Positions 1-10,929 of a stretch of 64,000 bases of DNA are shown in pieces. This stretch comes from Leptotrichia wadei (GTDB lineage Bacteria > Fusobacteriota > Fusobacteriia > Fusobacteriales > Leptotrichiaceae), in assembly GCF_007990445.1 (NCBI RefSeq), contig NZ_AP019841.1:124001-188000 (forward strand), written 5' to 3'. The first letter of the stretch is position 1; each line of letters opens with the position of its first letter. The notes below the pieces were generated by a model. That model saw nothing but the letters and a program-made list of their open reading frames with translations, was not told where the DNA came from and did not search any database. The translations under genes and the position numbers were made by a program.

Positions 1-139
1 CCGCTCTATCCTTTACACTTCCACCAATATTATATTTTTCAAGTTTTACATAAATATCAGCGATATTTTCATCATTTAAGAATTTTAATTTCACCACAGG
101 CGTATTTCCAATTAAGTCTAAGATATTTTCGTAAATCAT
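1..139 (-). CDS. cysK: Cysteine synthase, N-terminal part (cut by window edge)
   Basis: This PLP enzyme makes L-cysteine from O-acetylserine and sulfide in the cytoplasm. Only the first 46 codons are present; the gene runs off the left edge. Reading the minus strand from the ATG at 139 gives a start like [18 protein letters not shown], the usual beginning of the CysK/CysM fold, and then GGSVKDRA. The lysine of SVKDRA is the PLP Schiff-base residue in this family. A GGAGGTAATT ribosome site lies just upstream. The alternative, cystathionine beta-synthase of the same fold, cannot be excluded from so short a piece. Confidence 0.85.
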   Translation of the reverse strand, partial: MIYENILDLIGNTPVVKLKFLNDENIADIYVKLEKYNIGGSVKDRA

Positions 140-201
140 TATAAATTACCTCCATATTTAAATATATTTATTTTTTGTTTTATTAATTTGTATCTACAAT
201 T

Positions 202-230
202 ATTATAGCACTAATTCTTTTTAAAATCAA
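202..230 (-). promoter_or_regulatory. Sigma-70-type promoter for cysK
   Basis: On the minus strand TTGATT and TATAAT are separated by 17 bases, placing a transcription start about 55 bases ahead of the cysK ATG. No T-box or riboswitch-like leader fits in that distance. The call rests on sequence match only. Confidence 0.55.
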
Positions 231-329
231 TAGAAAAATATAAATATTTTAAAAATTTTCACTTAATTCAAAATTTTTTAGGTTATATTTATAAACAATA
301 ATTATCTAAATAAATAAGTAATATCAAAT

Positions 330-2024
330 TTACAAGTTCATATCATCAACATTATCCAAATATTCCTTAATTTTTGGAATTACAAAAGCCAATGTCCCTT
401 CTTCAAACGGATTTTTCAAATTAGCTGATTTCATAAGTTCAAAGAATGGCTTGCTTCCTCCAAGTTTACATAAATTCAAATAATCTTGCCATGCTTTTTC
501 TCTGTTTTCTCTTGATTTTATCCAGAATTGGAAGGCACATACTTGAGCTAGAGTGTAGTCGATGTAGTAAAATGGCGAACTGAAAATATGCCCTTGTCTA
601 AACCAGAAAATTCCATTTTTTAATTCTTCGACTTCTCCGTAATCTCTTGTTGGTAAATATTTTTTTTCTATTTCAATCCATTTTTCACGACGTTCTTTTG
701 GCGTAACTTCTGGATTTTCATACACCCAGTGCTGAAATTCATCGACAGTTACTCCGTAAGGAATAAATAAAAGAGCTTCTGATAAATGAATAAATTTATA
801 TTTATCAGTATCATTTTCAAAAAACAAGTCCATCCACGGCCAAGTTAAAAATTCCATGCTCATCGAATGAATTTCACAAGCCTCATAAGATGGCCATAAG
901 TATTCAGGCACTTCAAATCCACGGCTTTGGTAAACTTGGAAAGCATGTCCGGCTTCATGCGTCAAAACATCAATATCGTGTGAAGTTCCATTAAAATTGG
1001 CAAAAATAAATGGTGCCTTGTGTTCTGGAATATAAGTGCAGTATCCGCCGCTCATTTTCCCCTTTTTAGAAAGCAAGTCAAGCAAATTGTTTTCAGTCAT
1101 AAATGTAAAAAATTCATCAGTTTCTTTCGATAATTCCTTATACATTGTCTTCCCATTATTTAAAATCCATTCAGGCGACCCATGCGGATCAGCATTTCCA
1201 GAATTAAATTTTATAGCTTCATCATAAAATTTAAGTTTGTCCAATCCAAGTCTTTTCCCTTGTCTTTCACGAAGTTCGGTATGTAGCGGCACAATATTTT
1301 CAAGCACTTGCTTTCTGTAGCCTTCTACCATTTTTGCATCATATTCAAGTCTTGACAGTTGTTTATATCCAAATTCCACAAAATTTTTATATCCCATCTT
1401 TTGAGCCATTCTAGTTCTGACTTTTACAAGCGAATCATAAATGTTATCAAATTCATCTTGATTTTCAGCAAAAAACTGAGCAACTTTTTTAGCCGCTTCA
1501 ATTCTTACATTTCTGTCCTTTGACTGTGTGTAGGGAACCATTTGTGACAAATTAAGCTCTTTTCCATCAAAATCTATTTTTGCACTTGCAATTAATTTTG
1601 AATATTTACTAGATAATCTGTTTTCTTCTTGAGCATCTGGGATAATTTCAGGTGAAAATGTTTTCAATGTATTTTCTGCCAAATCAAATAAAAATTTTCC
1701 ATATTTTTTAACAAGTTCATCTTTAAATTTTGAATTTACAAGAGCCTTATAAAAGTCATTCGTAAACCCAAAAAGAATAGGGCTGATTTCATCCATATAC
1801 TCATTTTCCTTATCATAAAACTCATCATTTGTGTCAATGCTATGGCGAACCGAAACAAGTGTCTGCATAGTTTCAATATGATTTCTCAGTTTTATAATTT
1901 CATCAAATGCAGTAATCTGTCCTTCCACATTTTCAGCCTTTTCAAAACTTTCTATAAGCTCCGAAAAAATTTTTTTTATTTTTTCCAAATCCAAATGTTC
2001 GTATTTGTATTCATTAAATTTCAT
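330..2024 (-). CDS. M3-family oligoendopeptidase (PepF-like)
   Basis: This is a cytoplasmic zinc metallopeptidase of family M3, which degrades short peptides. The HEAGH zinc motif is at about residues 356-360 and the third zinc ligand is probably the glutamate of CEIH near residue 384. The 564-residue length is typical of the M3 oligoendopeptidase F group, and no signal peptide is visible. The start follows an AGGGAG-type ribosome site. It stands alone between cysK and the divergent integrase gene. Family assignment is firm; the exact substrate range cannot be read from sequence. Confidence 0.9.
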   Translation of the reverse strand: MKFNEYKYEHLDLEKIKKIFSELIESFEKAENVEGQITAFDEIIKLRNHIETMQTLVSVRHSIDTNDEFYDKENEYMDEISPILFGFTNDFYKALVNSKFKDELVKKYGKFLFDLAENTLKTFSPEIIPDAQEENRLSSKYSKLIASAKIDFDGKELNLSQMVPYTQSKDRNVRIEAAKKVAQFFAENQDEFDNIYDSLVKVRTRMAQKMGYKNFVEFGYKQLSRLEYDAKMVEGYRKQVLENIVPLHTELRERQGKRLGLDKLKFYDEAIKFNSGNADPHGSPEWILNNGKTMYKELSKETDEFFTFMTENNLLDLLSKKGKMSGGYCTYIPEHKAPFIFANFNGTSHDIDVLTHEAGHAFQVYQSRGFEVPEYLWPSYEACEIHSMSMEFLTWPWMDLFFENDTDKYKFIHLSEALLFIPYGVTVDEFQHWVYENPEVTPKERREKWIEIEKKYLPTRDYGEVEELKNGIFWFRQGHIFSSPFYYIDYTLAQVCAFQFWIKSRENREKAWQDYLNLCKLGGSKPFFELMKSANLKNPFEEGTLAFVIPKIKEYLDNVDDMNL

Positions 2025-2163
2025 ATTTTATATTCTCCCTTCAGTTTTTTTCTGATTTAATTATATCATAAAAAAATGGAAATTAAGTATATTTTTATAT
2101 TTTCAGTTTCAAAGATTTACTCTATGATTCTCAAACATCAAATTTATATATTTTTTGATAATT

Positions 2164-2229
2164 TATTGTTATAGTTTAAATTTTTTTTAAACTTAATTTT
2201 TAAAGTTGTATTACTATAGTTTAAGTTTT
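2164..2229 (+). repeat. Direct repeat of 21 bp upstream of integrase
   Basis: Two copies of a TATTNNTATAGTTTAARTTTT sequence lie at 2164-2184 and 2209-2229 (18 of 21 bases identical, 45 bp period), ending about 17 bp before the recombinase start codon. They could be an autoregulatory operator or recombinase arm sites; neither is shown. Confidence 0.4.
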
Positions 2230-2246
2230 ATGTTCAGGAGGGCAAA

Positions 2247-3200
2247 ATGAGAACAATGAATAAAAATATGAGTATATCTAAATGTATGGATATTTGGCTA
2301 AAAAATGAGCATAATTATATAAAGGAATCAACTTATTTTCTTTATTTGACAATTATTGAAAATCATTTGAAAACGTATTTTAAAAAAAGAAAGGTTAGTA
2401 CAATTTCAAATAAGGATTTTCAGTCTTTCGTTTTAGACAAGTTAAGTTGCGGAAGACTGGATGGCAGAGGAGGGCTGTCAAAAAAAACTGTAAAAGATAT
2501 GACAGTTGTGTTAAAGTCTGTGCTGACATTTGCGATGAAGCATAAAATTATAGACAGGATGGAATTTGAATTTAAAATTCCTAAGAAAGAGAAAACTAAA
2601 GAAGTTGAAGTGTTTAATTTTGAAGAGAGAAGAAAAATTTGCAAGTATGTGAAAAATAATCTGTGTAATCAGACACTAGGAATACTTATTTGTATATGCA
2701 CTGGGCTTAGAATAGGAGAAATATGTGCATTAAAGTGGGAGGATGTGGATTTAAAGACAGAAGTCATTAATATCAATCATACGATTCAAAGAATATATAT
2801 CAGTACAGCTAAAAAGAGCAAAGTCATCATTTCTTCACCAAAAACAGAAAGCTCAAGACGTAAAATTCCTATTGCCTCTGAATTAGTGCCTTTATTGCAG
2901 CAGTTTAAATCTAATAGTGATTTTTACGTTATTTCTGGCGAGAAAAAATATATTGAGCCAAGGACCTATAGAAAATTTTTCAAGAAGATGTTAAATATTT
3001 TAAAAATTTCAAAGCTGAAATTTCATTCGCTAAGACACACTTTTGCAACGCAGGCTATTGAAAATGGCATAGATTACAAGACTGTATCTGAAATTTTAGG
3101 ACATGCCTCTATTGGAATAACTTTAAATTTATATGTTCATCCTGATTTAAAGCACAAAAAAGAATGTCTGAACAAAATTTTTAATAATTTGGCAAAATAA
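2247..3200 (+). CDS. Tyrosine recombinase / phage-type integrase
   Basis: Site-specific recombinase of the tyrosine integrase family, 317 residues. An N-terminal SAM-like core-binding domain occupies roughly residues 5-110, followed by the catalytic domain. Visible catalytic residues are Arg in TGLRIGE (about 155), HSLRH (His 260, Arg 263), the histidine of GHAS (about 286) and Tyr about 296 in LNLYVHPD. The set is complete, so the enzyme is probably active. An AGGAGGG ribosome site precedes the ATG. No excisionase, phage or conjugation gene is next to it, so it is either an orphan from a lost element or a stand-alone recombinase. The neighbouring polysaccharide locus makes a role in DNA rearrangement possible but unproven. 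Confidence 0.9.
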   Translation: MRTMNKNMSISKCMDIWLKNEHNYIKESTYFLYLTIIENHLKTYFKKRKVSTISNKDFQSFVLDKLSCGRLDGRGGLSKKTVKDMTVVLKSVLTFAMKHKIIDRMEFEFKIPKKEKTKEVEVFNFEERRKICKYVKNNLCNQTLGILICICTGLRIGEICALKWEDVDLKTEVININHTIQRIYISTAKKSKVIISSPKTESSRRKIPIASELVPLLQQFKSNSDFYVISGEKKYIEPRTYRKFFKKMLNILKISKLKFHSLRHTFATQAIENGIDYKTVSEILGHASIGITLNLYVHPDLKHKKECLNKIFNNLAK

Positions 3201-3347
3201 TTTTAAAATCCAATTTATGAAAATGGTTAAATAAAAAAATTAATTAAAATAAAAAATAAAACTAAGACTTGTAGCAGTACAGCTTTAAATAATGGTAAAA
3301 TTATTTTTATTTGTTAATTCAAAAAATTTTTTTAAAGGTTGGTTTAC

Positions 3348-3376
3348 TTGAATTTGGGAATAAAATGTGATATACT
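3348..3376 (+). promoter_or_regulatory. Candidate promoter of the polysaccharide operon
   Basis: TTGAAT and TATACT are spaced by 17 bases, with TG upstream of the -10 box. Transcription from here would give a leader of about 180 bases before the first gene at 3564. Confidence 0.55.
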
Positions 3377-3383
3377 CATACTG

Positions 3384-3563
3384 TAATTATTTGTAAATTA
3401 TAGCAGTTTTATTTTGAATAAAAAGGTAAAAAAAATATTAAAAATTTTATAAAGGAAGCAAGGTATTATTGCTCCTGTTTTAAGGTAAAATTACTATAAT
3501 GCCGAGATACTTGTGGTTTATTGCCGTAATTTTAGATCAACGGCTGTTAAGTGAGGATGAACT
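3384..3563 (+). other. Long 5' leader of the polysaccharide operon
   Basis: About 180 bases without an ORF separate the predicted start of transcription from the first gene. It holds small inverted repeats: GGAAGCAA with TTGCTCC around 3454-3476, and GCCGT with ACGGC around 3522-3545. A piece resembling the dispersed intergenic repeat (GTTTTAAGG...TTTACTATA-like) lies at about 3478-3500. Long polysaccharide operons often carry antitermination signals in such leaders, but no recognised motif such as ops was seen. Confidence 0.3.
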
Positions 3564-4859
3564 ATGAAATTAAATAAAGATATTCGGATACGTATACTTT
3601 ATATACTTATTTTATATGTTATTTACAGTTTTTTACTAGATAAATATAATTATGTAGCAAAGTATCTGACCAATTTTATATTTATCCTGTTCATATTTAT
3701 AAAATTTATATTCGGACAGCTTGATTTTTATGCAGAACGTTTTAGATATAAGGACGTATTTATAACATTGGGAATTGATGTGATATTTTCAGTTGTGCTA
3801 TATGCTTTCTGGAAGCAGTTTAATATTTTTTATATCTATTTGTTAATTTTTTTATTCCAAGTAATTTTCAGAAAAATAGTATGCTCCATTTATATGAAAA
3901 AGCAAAATGTGCTGATATTTGGTTCAAATCATATAAGAAATAATGTTCAGGAAGATATTATCAATACTCTTGACTACAATTATGTTGGATACATTTCAAA
4001 CAATAAAAGCGGGGCAACAAAATATTTAATTGGAAATTATGATCAGATGGAAGAAATTATATCTAAAAAGGAAATTGATGTATTGGTAATTGTAAAGGAT
4101 ATAAAAAGTCCTGATTTTAAAAAATATTTGAAGCGAATTTTTGATTTGAAGATTAACGGACTGAAAATAATAAATTATGAAGAATTTAACGAAGATATTC
4201 AAAAAAAAATAGATATAAATCAGATAAATGAAGAATGGCTTTTACAGTCAAATGGATTTGATATTTTAAGTAACGAGATGCAGAAAAATATGAAACGTGG
4301 AATGGATTTAATTCTTGCACTAACTCTAATGGTGCTTCTGTCACCACTTGCATTAATTACTGCAATAATTATTAAGATAGAATCTAAAGGACCAGTCATA
4401 TTCAAGCAGACCAGAATAGGCGAAAACATGAAGCCCTTCAGAGTCTATAAGTTCAGAAGCATGAGAATACACGATCCAAAAAAATATTCAAAGTACACGC
4501 TGGACAACGACACAAGGGTTACAAAATTTGGAAAGTTCATGAGAAAGACAAGGATTGACGAACTTCCTCAACTCTGGAACATCCTGAAAGGGACAATGAG
4601 TTTCATAGGTCCACGTCCAGAATGGGATATTTTAGCAAAGGACTATGCTGAAAAGATAAGCCATTACAACCTGAGACACCTTATAAAGCCAGGAATAACA
4701 GGCTGGGCACAGGTAATGTTTCCCTATGGGGAAAGCCTGGAGGATGCGAAGAGGAAACTCGAGTATGATTTGTACTATTTGAAGCATCAAGATCTTATAC
4801 TCGATGTACTTATTATTATGAAGACAGTTAAAGCTGTCTTATTCGGAAAAGGGAAATAA
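3564..4859 (+). CDS. Polyprenyl glycosylphosphotransferase (WbaP/WcaJ-like), initiating transferase
   Basis: Membrane enzyme that moves a sugar-1-phosphate onto undecaprenyl phosphate and so starts synthesis of a lipid-linked glycan. About four N-terminal hydrophobic segments lie in residues 10-110, then a CoA-binding-like Rossmann region, then the bacterial sugar transferase domain from about residue 245. Its landmarks are visible: KRGMDLI, FKQTRIG, KFRSM, RIDELPQLWN, SFIGPRPE and KPGITGWAQV. The Asp-Glu pair of RIDELPQ is the catalytic dyad of this family. At 431 residues it is of normal length. First gene of the plus-strand polysaccharide locus. Sugar specificity (Glc, Gal or another) cannot be told from sequence. 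Confidence 0.92.
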   Translation: MKLNKDIRIRILYILILYVIYSFLLDKYNYVAKYLTNFIFILFIFIKFIFGQLDFYAERFRYKDVFITLGIDVIFSVVLYAFWKQFNIFYIYLLIFLFQVIFRKIVCSIYMKKQNVLIFGSNHIRNNVQEDIINTLDYNYVGYISNNKSGATKYLIGNYDQMEEIISKKEIDVLVIVKDIKSPDFKKYLKRIFDLKINGLKIINYEEFNEDIQKKIDINQINEEWLLQSNGFDILSNEMQKNMKRGMDLILALTLMVLLSPLALITAIIIKIESKGPVIFKQTRIGENMKPFRVYKFRSMRIHDPKKYSKYTLDNDTRVTKFGKFMRKTRIDELPQLWNILKGTMSFIGPRPEWDILAKDYAEKISHYNLRHLIKPGITGWAQVMFPYGESLEDAKRKLEYDLYYLKHQDLILDVLIIMKTVKAVLFGKGK

Positions 4860-4880
4860 ACTAATTTAAGGAGAATTCTT

Positions 4881-5783
4881 ATGAAGGGAATTATTTTAGC
4901 CGGAGGCAGCGGAACTAGATTATATCCGCTTACAAAGTCTATTTCCAAGCAAATTCTGCCTGTTTACGATAAGCCCATGATTTATTATCCTTTATCAGTA
5001 TTAATGTTAGCAAATATAAAAGAAATTTTAATTATTTCAACTCCTAGAGATTTGCCAGTGTTTGAAGAATTGCTGGGAGATGGAAGTCAATTGGGAATTA
5101 AGTTGGAATATAAAATACAAGAATATCCAAATGGATTGGCAGAAGCCTTTCTAATTGGAAAAGAATTTATTGGTAATAATAATGTAGCTTTAATTTTAGG
5201 GGATAATATATTTTATGGAAATGGATTTTCAAAAGTTCTTGAAGATTCTGTTGATTATTTTGAAAATTTTAAAGGGGAAAAATCAAACAATGCTGGTGCA
5301 ATGATATTCGGATACCCAGTGAAAAATCCTGAAGATTATGGTGTCGTTGAGTTTAATAAAAATAATAAGGTAATTTCATTAGAAGAAAAACCAATAGATC
5401 CTAAATCAAGTTTCGCAGTGCCAGGATTATATTTTTATGATAATACAGTTATTAAAAAAGCTGAAATGTTAAAGCCGTCAGATCGAAATGAACTTGAAAT
5501 AACCTCTATTAATGAATTTTATTTATCTTGCGATAAACTAAAAGTAAAAACTCTTGGACGTGGAATGAGCTGGTTTGACACAGGAACGCCAAAAGGACTG
5601 ATGGAAGCGGCAAACTTTGTGGAAGCTATTCAAAATAGGCAAGGATTTTACATCGCCTGTCTTGAGGAAATTTCCTATACAAAAGGATGGATATCAAAAG
5701 GAGAACTTGCTGAAATAATAGAAAAATTGAGAAAATGCGATTATAAAAAATATTTAGAAAGTTTATTGCTATTATCTATTTAA
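4881..5783 (+). CDS. rmlA: Glucose-1-phosphate thymidylyltransferase
   Basis: Makes dTDP-glucose from glucose-1-phosphate and dTTP. The nucleotide-binding signature GGSGTRLYPLT stands at residues 8-18, followed by SKQILPVYDKPMIYYPLS, which is diagnostic for RmlA; the 300-residue length fits. The usual partners RmlB, RmlC and RmlD are not in the window, so dTDP-rhamnose synthesis would need genes elsewhere, or dTDP-glucose feeds another route. It follows the initiating transferase by 21 bp with its own GGAG site. Confidence 0.93.
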   Translation: MKGIILAGGSGTRLYPLTKSISKQILPVYDKPMIYYPLSVLMLANIKEILIISTPRDLPVFEELLGDGSQLGIKLEYKIQEYPNGLAEAFLIGKEFIGNNNVALILGDNIFYGNGFSKVLEDSVDYFENFKGEKSNNAGAMIFGYPVKNPEDYGVVEFNKNNKVISLEEKPIDPKSSFAVPGLYFYDNTVIKKAEMLKPSDRNELEITSINEFYLSCDKLKVKTLGRGMSWFDTGTPKGLMEAANFVEAIQNRQGFYIACLEEISYTKGWISKGELAEIIEKLRKCDYKKYLESLLLLSI

Positions 5784-5839
5784 ATAGCAAATTTAAAATT
5801 ATAAACTATATTAATTAAAATAAAAAAGGAGGAATAGTA

Positions 5840-7971
<2,132 letters not shown>

Positions 7972-7980
7972 GGAGAACGA

Positions 7981-8910
7981 ATGAAAGCATTAATAACAGG
8001 TGTTGATGGTTTTGTAGGGAAATATTTATCTGAATATCTTTTAGAACAAGGTTATAAAGTATATGGAACAATAATAGCAGAAAATTATAAAAATGATAAA
8101 ATTAATGTAAAAAAAATGAATTTATTGGATACAGAACAGGTGAATGAAGTTATAAATGATGTAAAACCAGATAAAATATTTCATTTGGCAGGACAAAGCG
8201 CTGTAGGACTTTCATGGGAAAAGCCTGTTTTGACTGTAGATATAAATGTAAATGGAACATTGAATTTACTTGAAGCAGTAAGAAATTACAGTAAAGATTC
8301 TAAAATATTAATCATTGGTTCAAGTGATCAATATGGTCCAATAAAACCAGAAGAGTGTCCAATCAAAGAAAATAAAATTCAAAATCCACAAAGTCCTTAT
8401 GGTGTAAGTAAAAAAGCACAGGAAGAAATGTGTAAACTTTATGTGAATGCTTATAACATGAATATAGTAATGGTAAGAGCTTTTAATCATATTGGAGCAG
8501 GGCAAAGTAAAAACTTTGTTGTAGCTGATTTTGCAAGTAAAATTGCTCAGATTGAAAAAGGAAGTGAGCCTGTATTAAAAGTGGGGAATTTAGAAACTTT
8601 TAGAGATTTTACAGATGTCAGGGATATTGTTAGAGGTTATGCTCTGCTTTTAGAAAAGGGAAAAATTGGAGAGATTTACAATATCGGTTCAGGTAAAGAA
8701 ATAAAAGTAAGTGAACTTTTAAATAAGTTGGTAAGTATGTCAAAGGAAAAAATAAAAATAGAGATTGATCCTAATAAGTTTAGACCTGTGGATGTGCCGC
8801 TTGTAGTGTGTGATAACAGTAAAATTAGAAAGGATACAGGGTGGAAAACAGAATTTTTTATTGATGATACATTGAGAGAAGTATTGGAATATTGGAGAAA
8901 TTTAGTTTAA
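7981..8910 (+). CDS. rmd: GDP-4-keto-6-deoxy-D-mannose reductase (GDP-D-rhamnose forming)
   Basis: Probably reduces the Gmd product to GDP-D-rhamnose. It is an extended SDR of 309 residues with GVDGFVG near the start, SSDQYG at about 114-119 and YxxxK at Tyr 140/Lys 144. The SSDQYGPI and IGAGQS segments resemble Rmd rather than the epimerase-reductase Fcl/WcaG that yields GDP-fucose. The closely related reductase that makes GDP-6-deoxy-D-talose is the main alternative. Its position 9 bp behind gmd fixes the substrate with good confidence. Confidence 0.85.
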   Translation: MKALITGVDGFVGKYLSEYLLEQGYKVYGTIIAENYKNDKINVKKMNLLDTEQVNEVINDVKPDKIFHLAGQSAVGLSWEKPVLTVDINVNGTLNLLEAVRNYSKDSKILIIGSSDQYGPIKPEECPIKENKIQNPQSPYGVSKKAQEEMCKLYVNAYNMNIVMVRAFNHIGAGQSKNFVVADFASKIAQIEKGSEPVLKVGNLETFRDFTDVRDIVRGYALLLEKGKIGEIYNIGSGKEIKVSELLNKLVSMSKEKIKIEIDPNKFRPVDVPLVVCDNSKIRKDTGWKTEFFIDDTLREVLEYWRNLV

Positions 8911-8938
8911 TTATTATGAATGAAGTGAAAGGAATTAT

Positions 8939-9712
8939 ATGAAAATTATAAAAGAGTTGTATGATTATCGGGAGATGCTTTCAAATTTGGTAAAGAAGGA
9001 TTTAAAAGTTAGATACAAAGGTTCAGTATTGGGATTTTTGTGGACTTTTTTAAATCCGCTTTTGCAGTTAATTGTTTATACGATAGTATTTTCAACAATT
9101 ATGAAAGTTAATATAGATAAATTTTATATATATTTATTTATTGGATTAATTCCTTGGTTGTTTTTTGCTACTTGTATTCAAGCAGGGTCTACAAGTATTT
9201 TGATGAATAAAGATTTGATAAAAAAAATATACTTTCCAAGAATTATACTACCTATTTCAACAGTAAATTCTGCTTTCATGAATATGTTTTACAGTATGAT
9301 AGTTGTGTTATTGACAATATTGGTCAGTGGTATTGGGTTTAGCAAATATGTATTACTTTTACCACTTGCTATGATTATGCAATATATTCTAGTATTAGGA
9401 ATGACTTTTATATTTTCTGCTTTAAATGTATATTTTAGAGATTTAGAATATATTTTAAATATTATAGTGATGATATGGTTTTATTTAACTCCAATAGTTT
9501 ATGAAATTAAAATGATACCAGAAAGATTTCGTTTTTGGTTTTATTTGAATCCGATGACAGGAATAATTAATTTTTATAGAAATATTCTATATTATAAACG
9601 AATGCCAAGTTTTAATGCATTTGGTGGAATATTAATTTATGGAATAATTATGATTATCATTGGATATTTTGTATTTGAAAAATTACAAAAAAACTTTGCG
9701 GAGGAACTATAA
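8939..9712 (+). CDS. wzm: Polysaccharide ABC exporter, permease
   Basis: Membrane half of an ABC-2 type exporter that carries lipid-linked polysaccharide across the inner membrane. It has about six hydrophobic segments and the family N-terminal pattern KKDLKVRYKGSVLGFLWTFL followed by NPLLQLIVYTIVF. The 257-residue length is usual for Wzm/TagG/KpsM relatives. Its stop overlaps the ATG of the ATPase gene by one base, which indicates translational coupling. Together with the next gene it shows export by the ABC route rather than Wzx/Wzy. Confidence 0.93.
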   Translation: MKIIKELYDYREMLSNLVKKDLKVRYKGSVLGFLWTFLNPLLQLIVYTIVFSTIMKVNIDKFYIYLFIGLIPWLFFATCIQAGSTSILMNKDLIKKIYFPRIILPISTVNSAFMNMFYSMIVVLLTILVSGIGFSKYVLLLPLAMIMQYILVLGMTFIFSALNVYFRDLEYILNIIVMIWFYLTPIVYEIKMIPERFRFWFYLNPMTGIINFYRNILYYKRMPSFNAFGGILIYGIIMIIIGYFVFEKLQKNFAEEL

Positions 9713-10929
9713 TGGCGAAAGATATTGTAATAAATGTAAAGAATGTAGAAAAGAGCTTTAAAATATATAGTGATAAAGGACATACTTTAAAAGAAAGATT
9801 GCTTTTTTTTAAACAGAGAAATAGTTATACAAGACATGAAGTTTTAAAAGGAGTAACGTTAGAAATTGAAAAAGGAGAAGTTGTTGGATTAGTTGGACAT
9901 AATGGCTGTGGAAAAAGTACATTATTAAAATTGATGACAAAAATAATTTATCCTGATAAAGGGAAAATAGAAATAAATGGAAAGATTTCAAGTCTTTTGG
10001 AATTAGGAGCAGGATTTCATCCTGATATGACTGGAAGAGAAAACATTTATACAAATGCTTCTATTTTTGGACTTACGAAAAAAGAAATAGATGCTAGATT
10101 AGATGATATCATAGAATTTTCTGAATTAGAAGAGTTTATAGATAGTCCTGTTAGAACATATTCTTCAGGAATGTATATGAGACTGGCTTTTTCTGTTGCG
10201 ATAAACGTTGATGCGGATATTTTGTTGATTGATGAAATTTTAGCAGTTGGTGATGCTAGGTTTCAAGCTAAGTGTTTTAATAAAATGTTGGAGTTAAAAA
10301 AAAGTGGTATTACAATCGTGATAGTATCACATGATTTGGGATCAATTGAAAGATTATGTAATAGGGCTATATGGATTGAAAAAGGCGTAATAACCAAAGA
10401 AGGGAATCCTCATGATATAGTTAATTTATATTTAAACAGAATTATGTCTAAAGAAAAGACTGAGGGAAATTTTGAATCAATTGAAACTGATAATAGATTT
10501 GGGAATAAAGAGATTGAAATTGTTGATGTAAAAATATGTAATTTTAATTATGAAAATACCAATGTTTATAATTCAAATGAAGGGCTAATAATTCAAATAA
10601 ATTATAAAAAAAATAAAGTAGATTTAAAAGATACTGTAGTAGGATTCGGTATTTTTAGAGATGACGGATTAAATTGTTATGGAACTAATACATACATTGA
10701 TAATTTTAAAAAAATTAGTATATTTGAAAATGGAATAATAGAAATAAGAATTAACGAATTACAATTATTACGAGGAGAATACTTTATTGATATTTCTTTA
10801 CATGATGAGTTTGGATTACACTATGATTTTATAAAAAAAATAAAAAAAATAAGAGTATATAGTAAACTAAATGATATAGGAATTTATAGAATAAAACATG
10901 AATTTAAACATTTAAAGGAGAAAAATTGA
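9712..10929 (+). CDS. wzt: Polysaccharide ABC exporter, ATPase with C-terminal substrate domain
   Basis: ATPase partner of the permease. Walker A is GHNGCGKST at residues 62-70, the ABC signature lies in YSSGMYMRLAF and Walker B in ILLIDEILAVGD. Beyond residue 250 the chain carries an extra beta-rich domain of about 150 residues, as in Wzt proteins whose C-terminal domain recognises the non-reducing end modification of the glycan. This suggests that chain termination and export are linked. The stop overlaps the TTG start of the next gene. Confidence 0.93.
   Translation: MAKDIVINVKNVEKSFKIYSDKGHTLKERLLFFKQRNSYTRHEVLKGVTLEIEKGEVVGLVGHNGCGKSTLLKLMTKIIYPDKGKIEINGKISSLLELGAGFHPDMTGRENIYTNASIFGLTKKEIDARLDDIIEFSELEEFIDSPVRTYSSGMYMRLAFSVAINVDADILLIDEILAVGDARFQAKCFNKMLELKKSGITIVIVSHDLGSIERLCNRAIWIEKGVITKEGNPHDIVNLYLNRIMSKEKTEGNFESIETDNRFGNKEIEIVDVKICNFNYENTNVYNSNEGLIIQINYKKNKVDLKDTVVGFGIFRDDGLNCYGTNTYIDNFKKISIFENGIIEIRINELQLLRGEYFIDISLHDEFGLHYDFIKKIKKIRVYSKLNDIGIYRIKHEFKHLKEKN

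Noticed and set aside
1036-1227. Open frame on the plus strand inside the M3 peptidase gene
   Set aside because: Antisense shadow of a well-supported gene, with no ribosome site and no recognisable product. The same holds for the other short frames inside real genes throughout the window.
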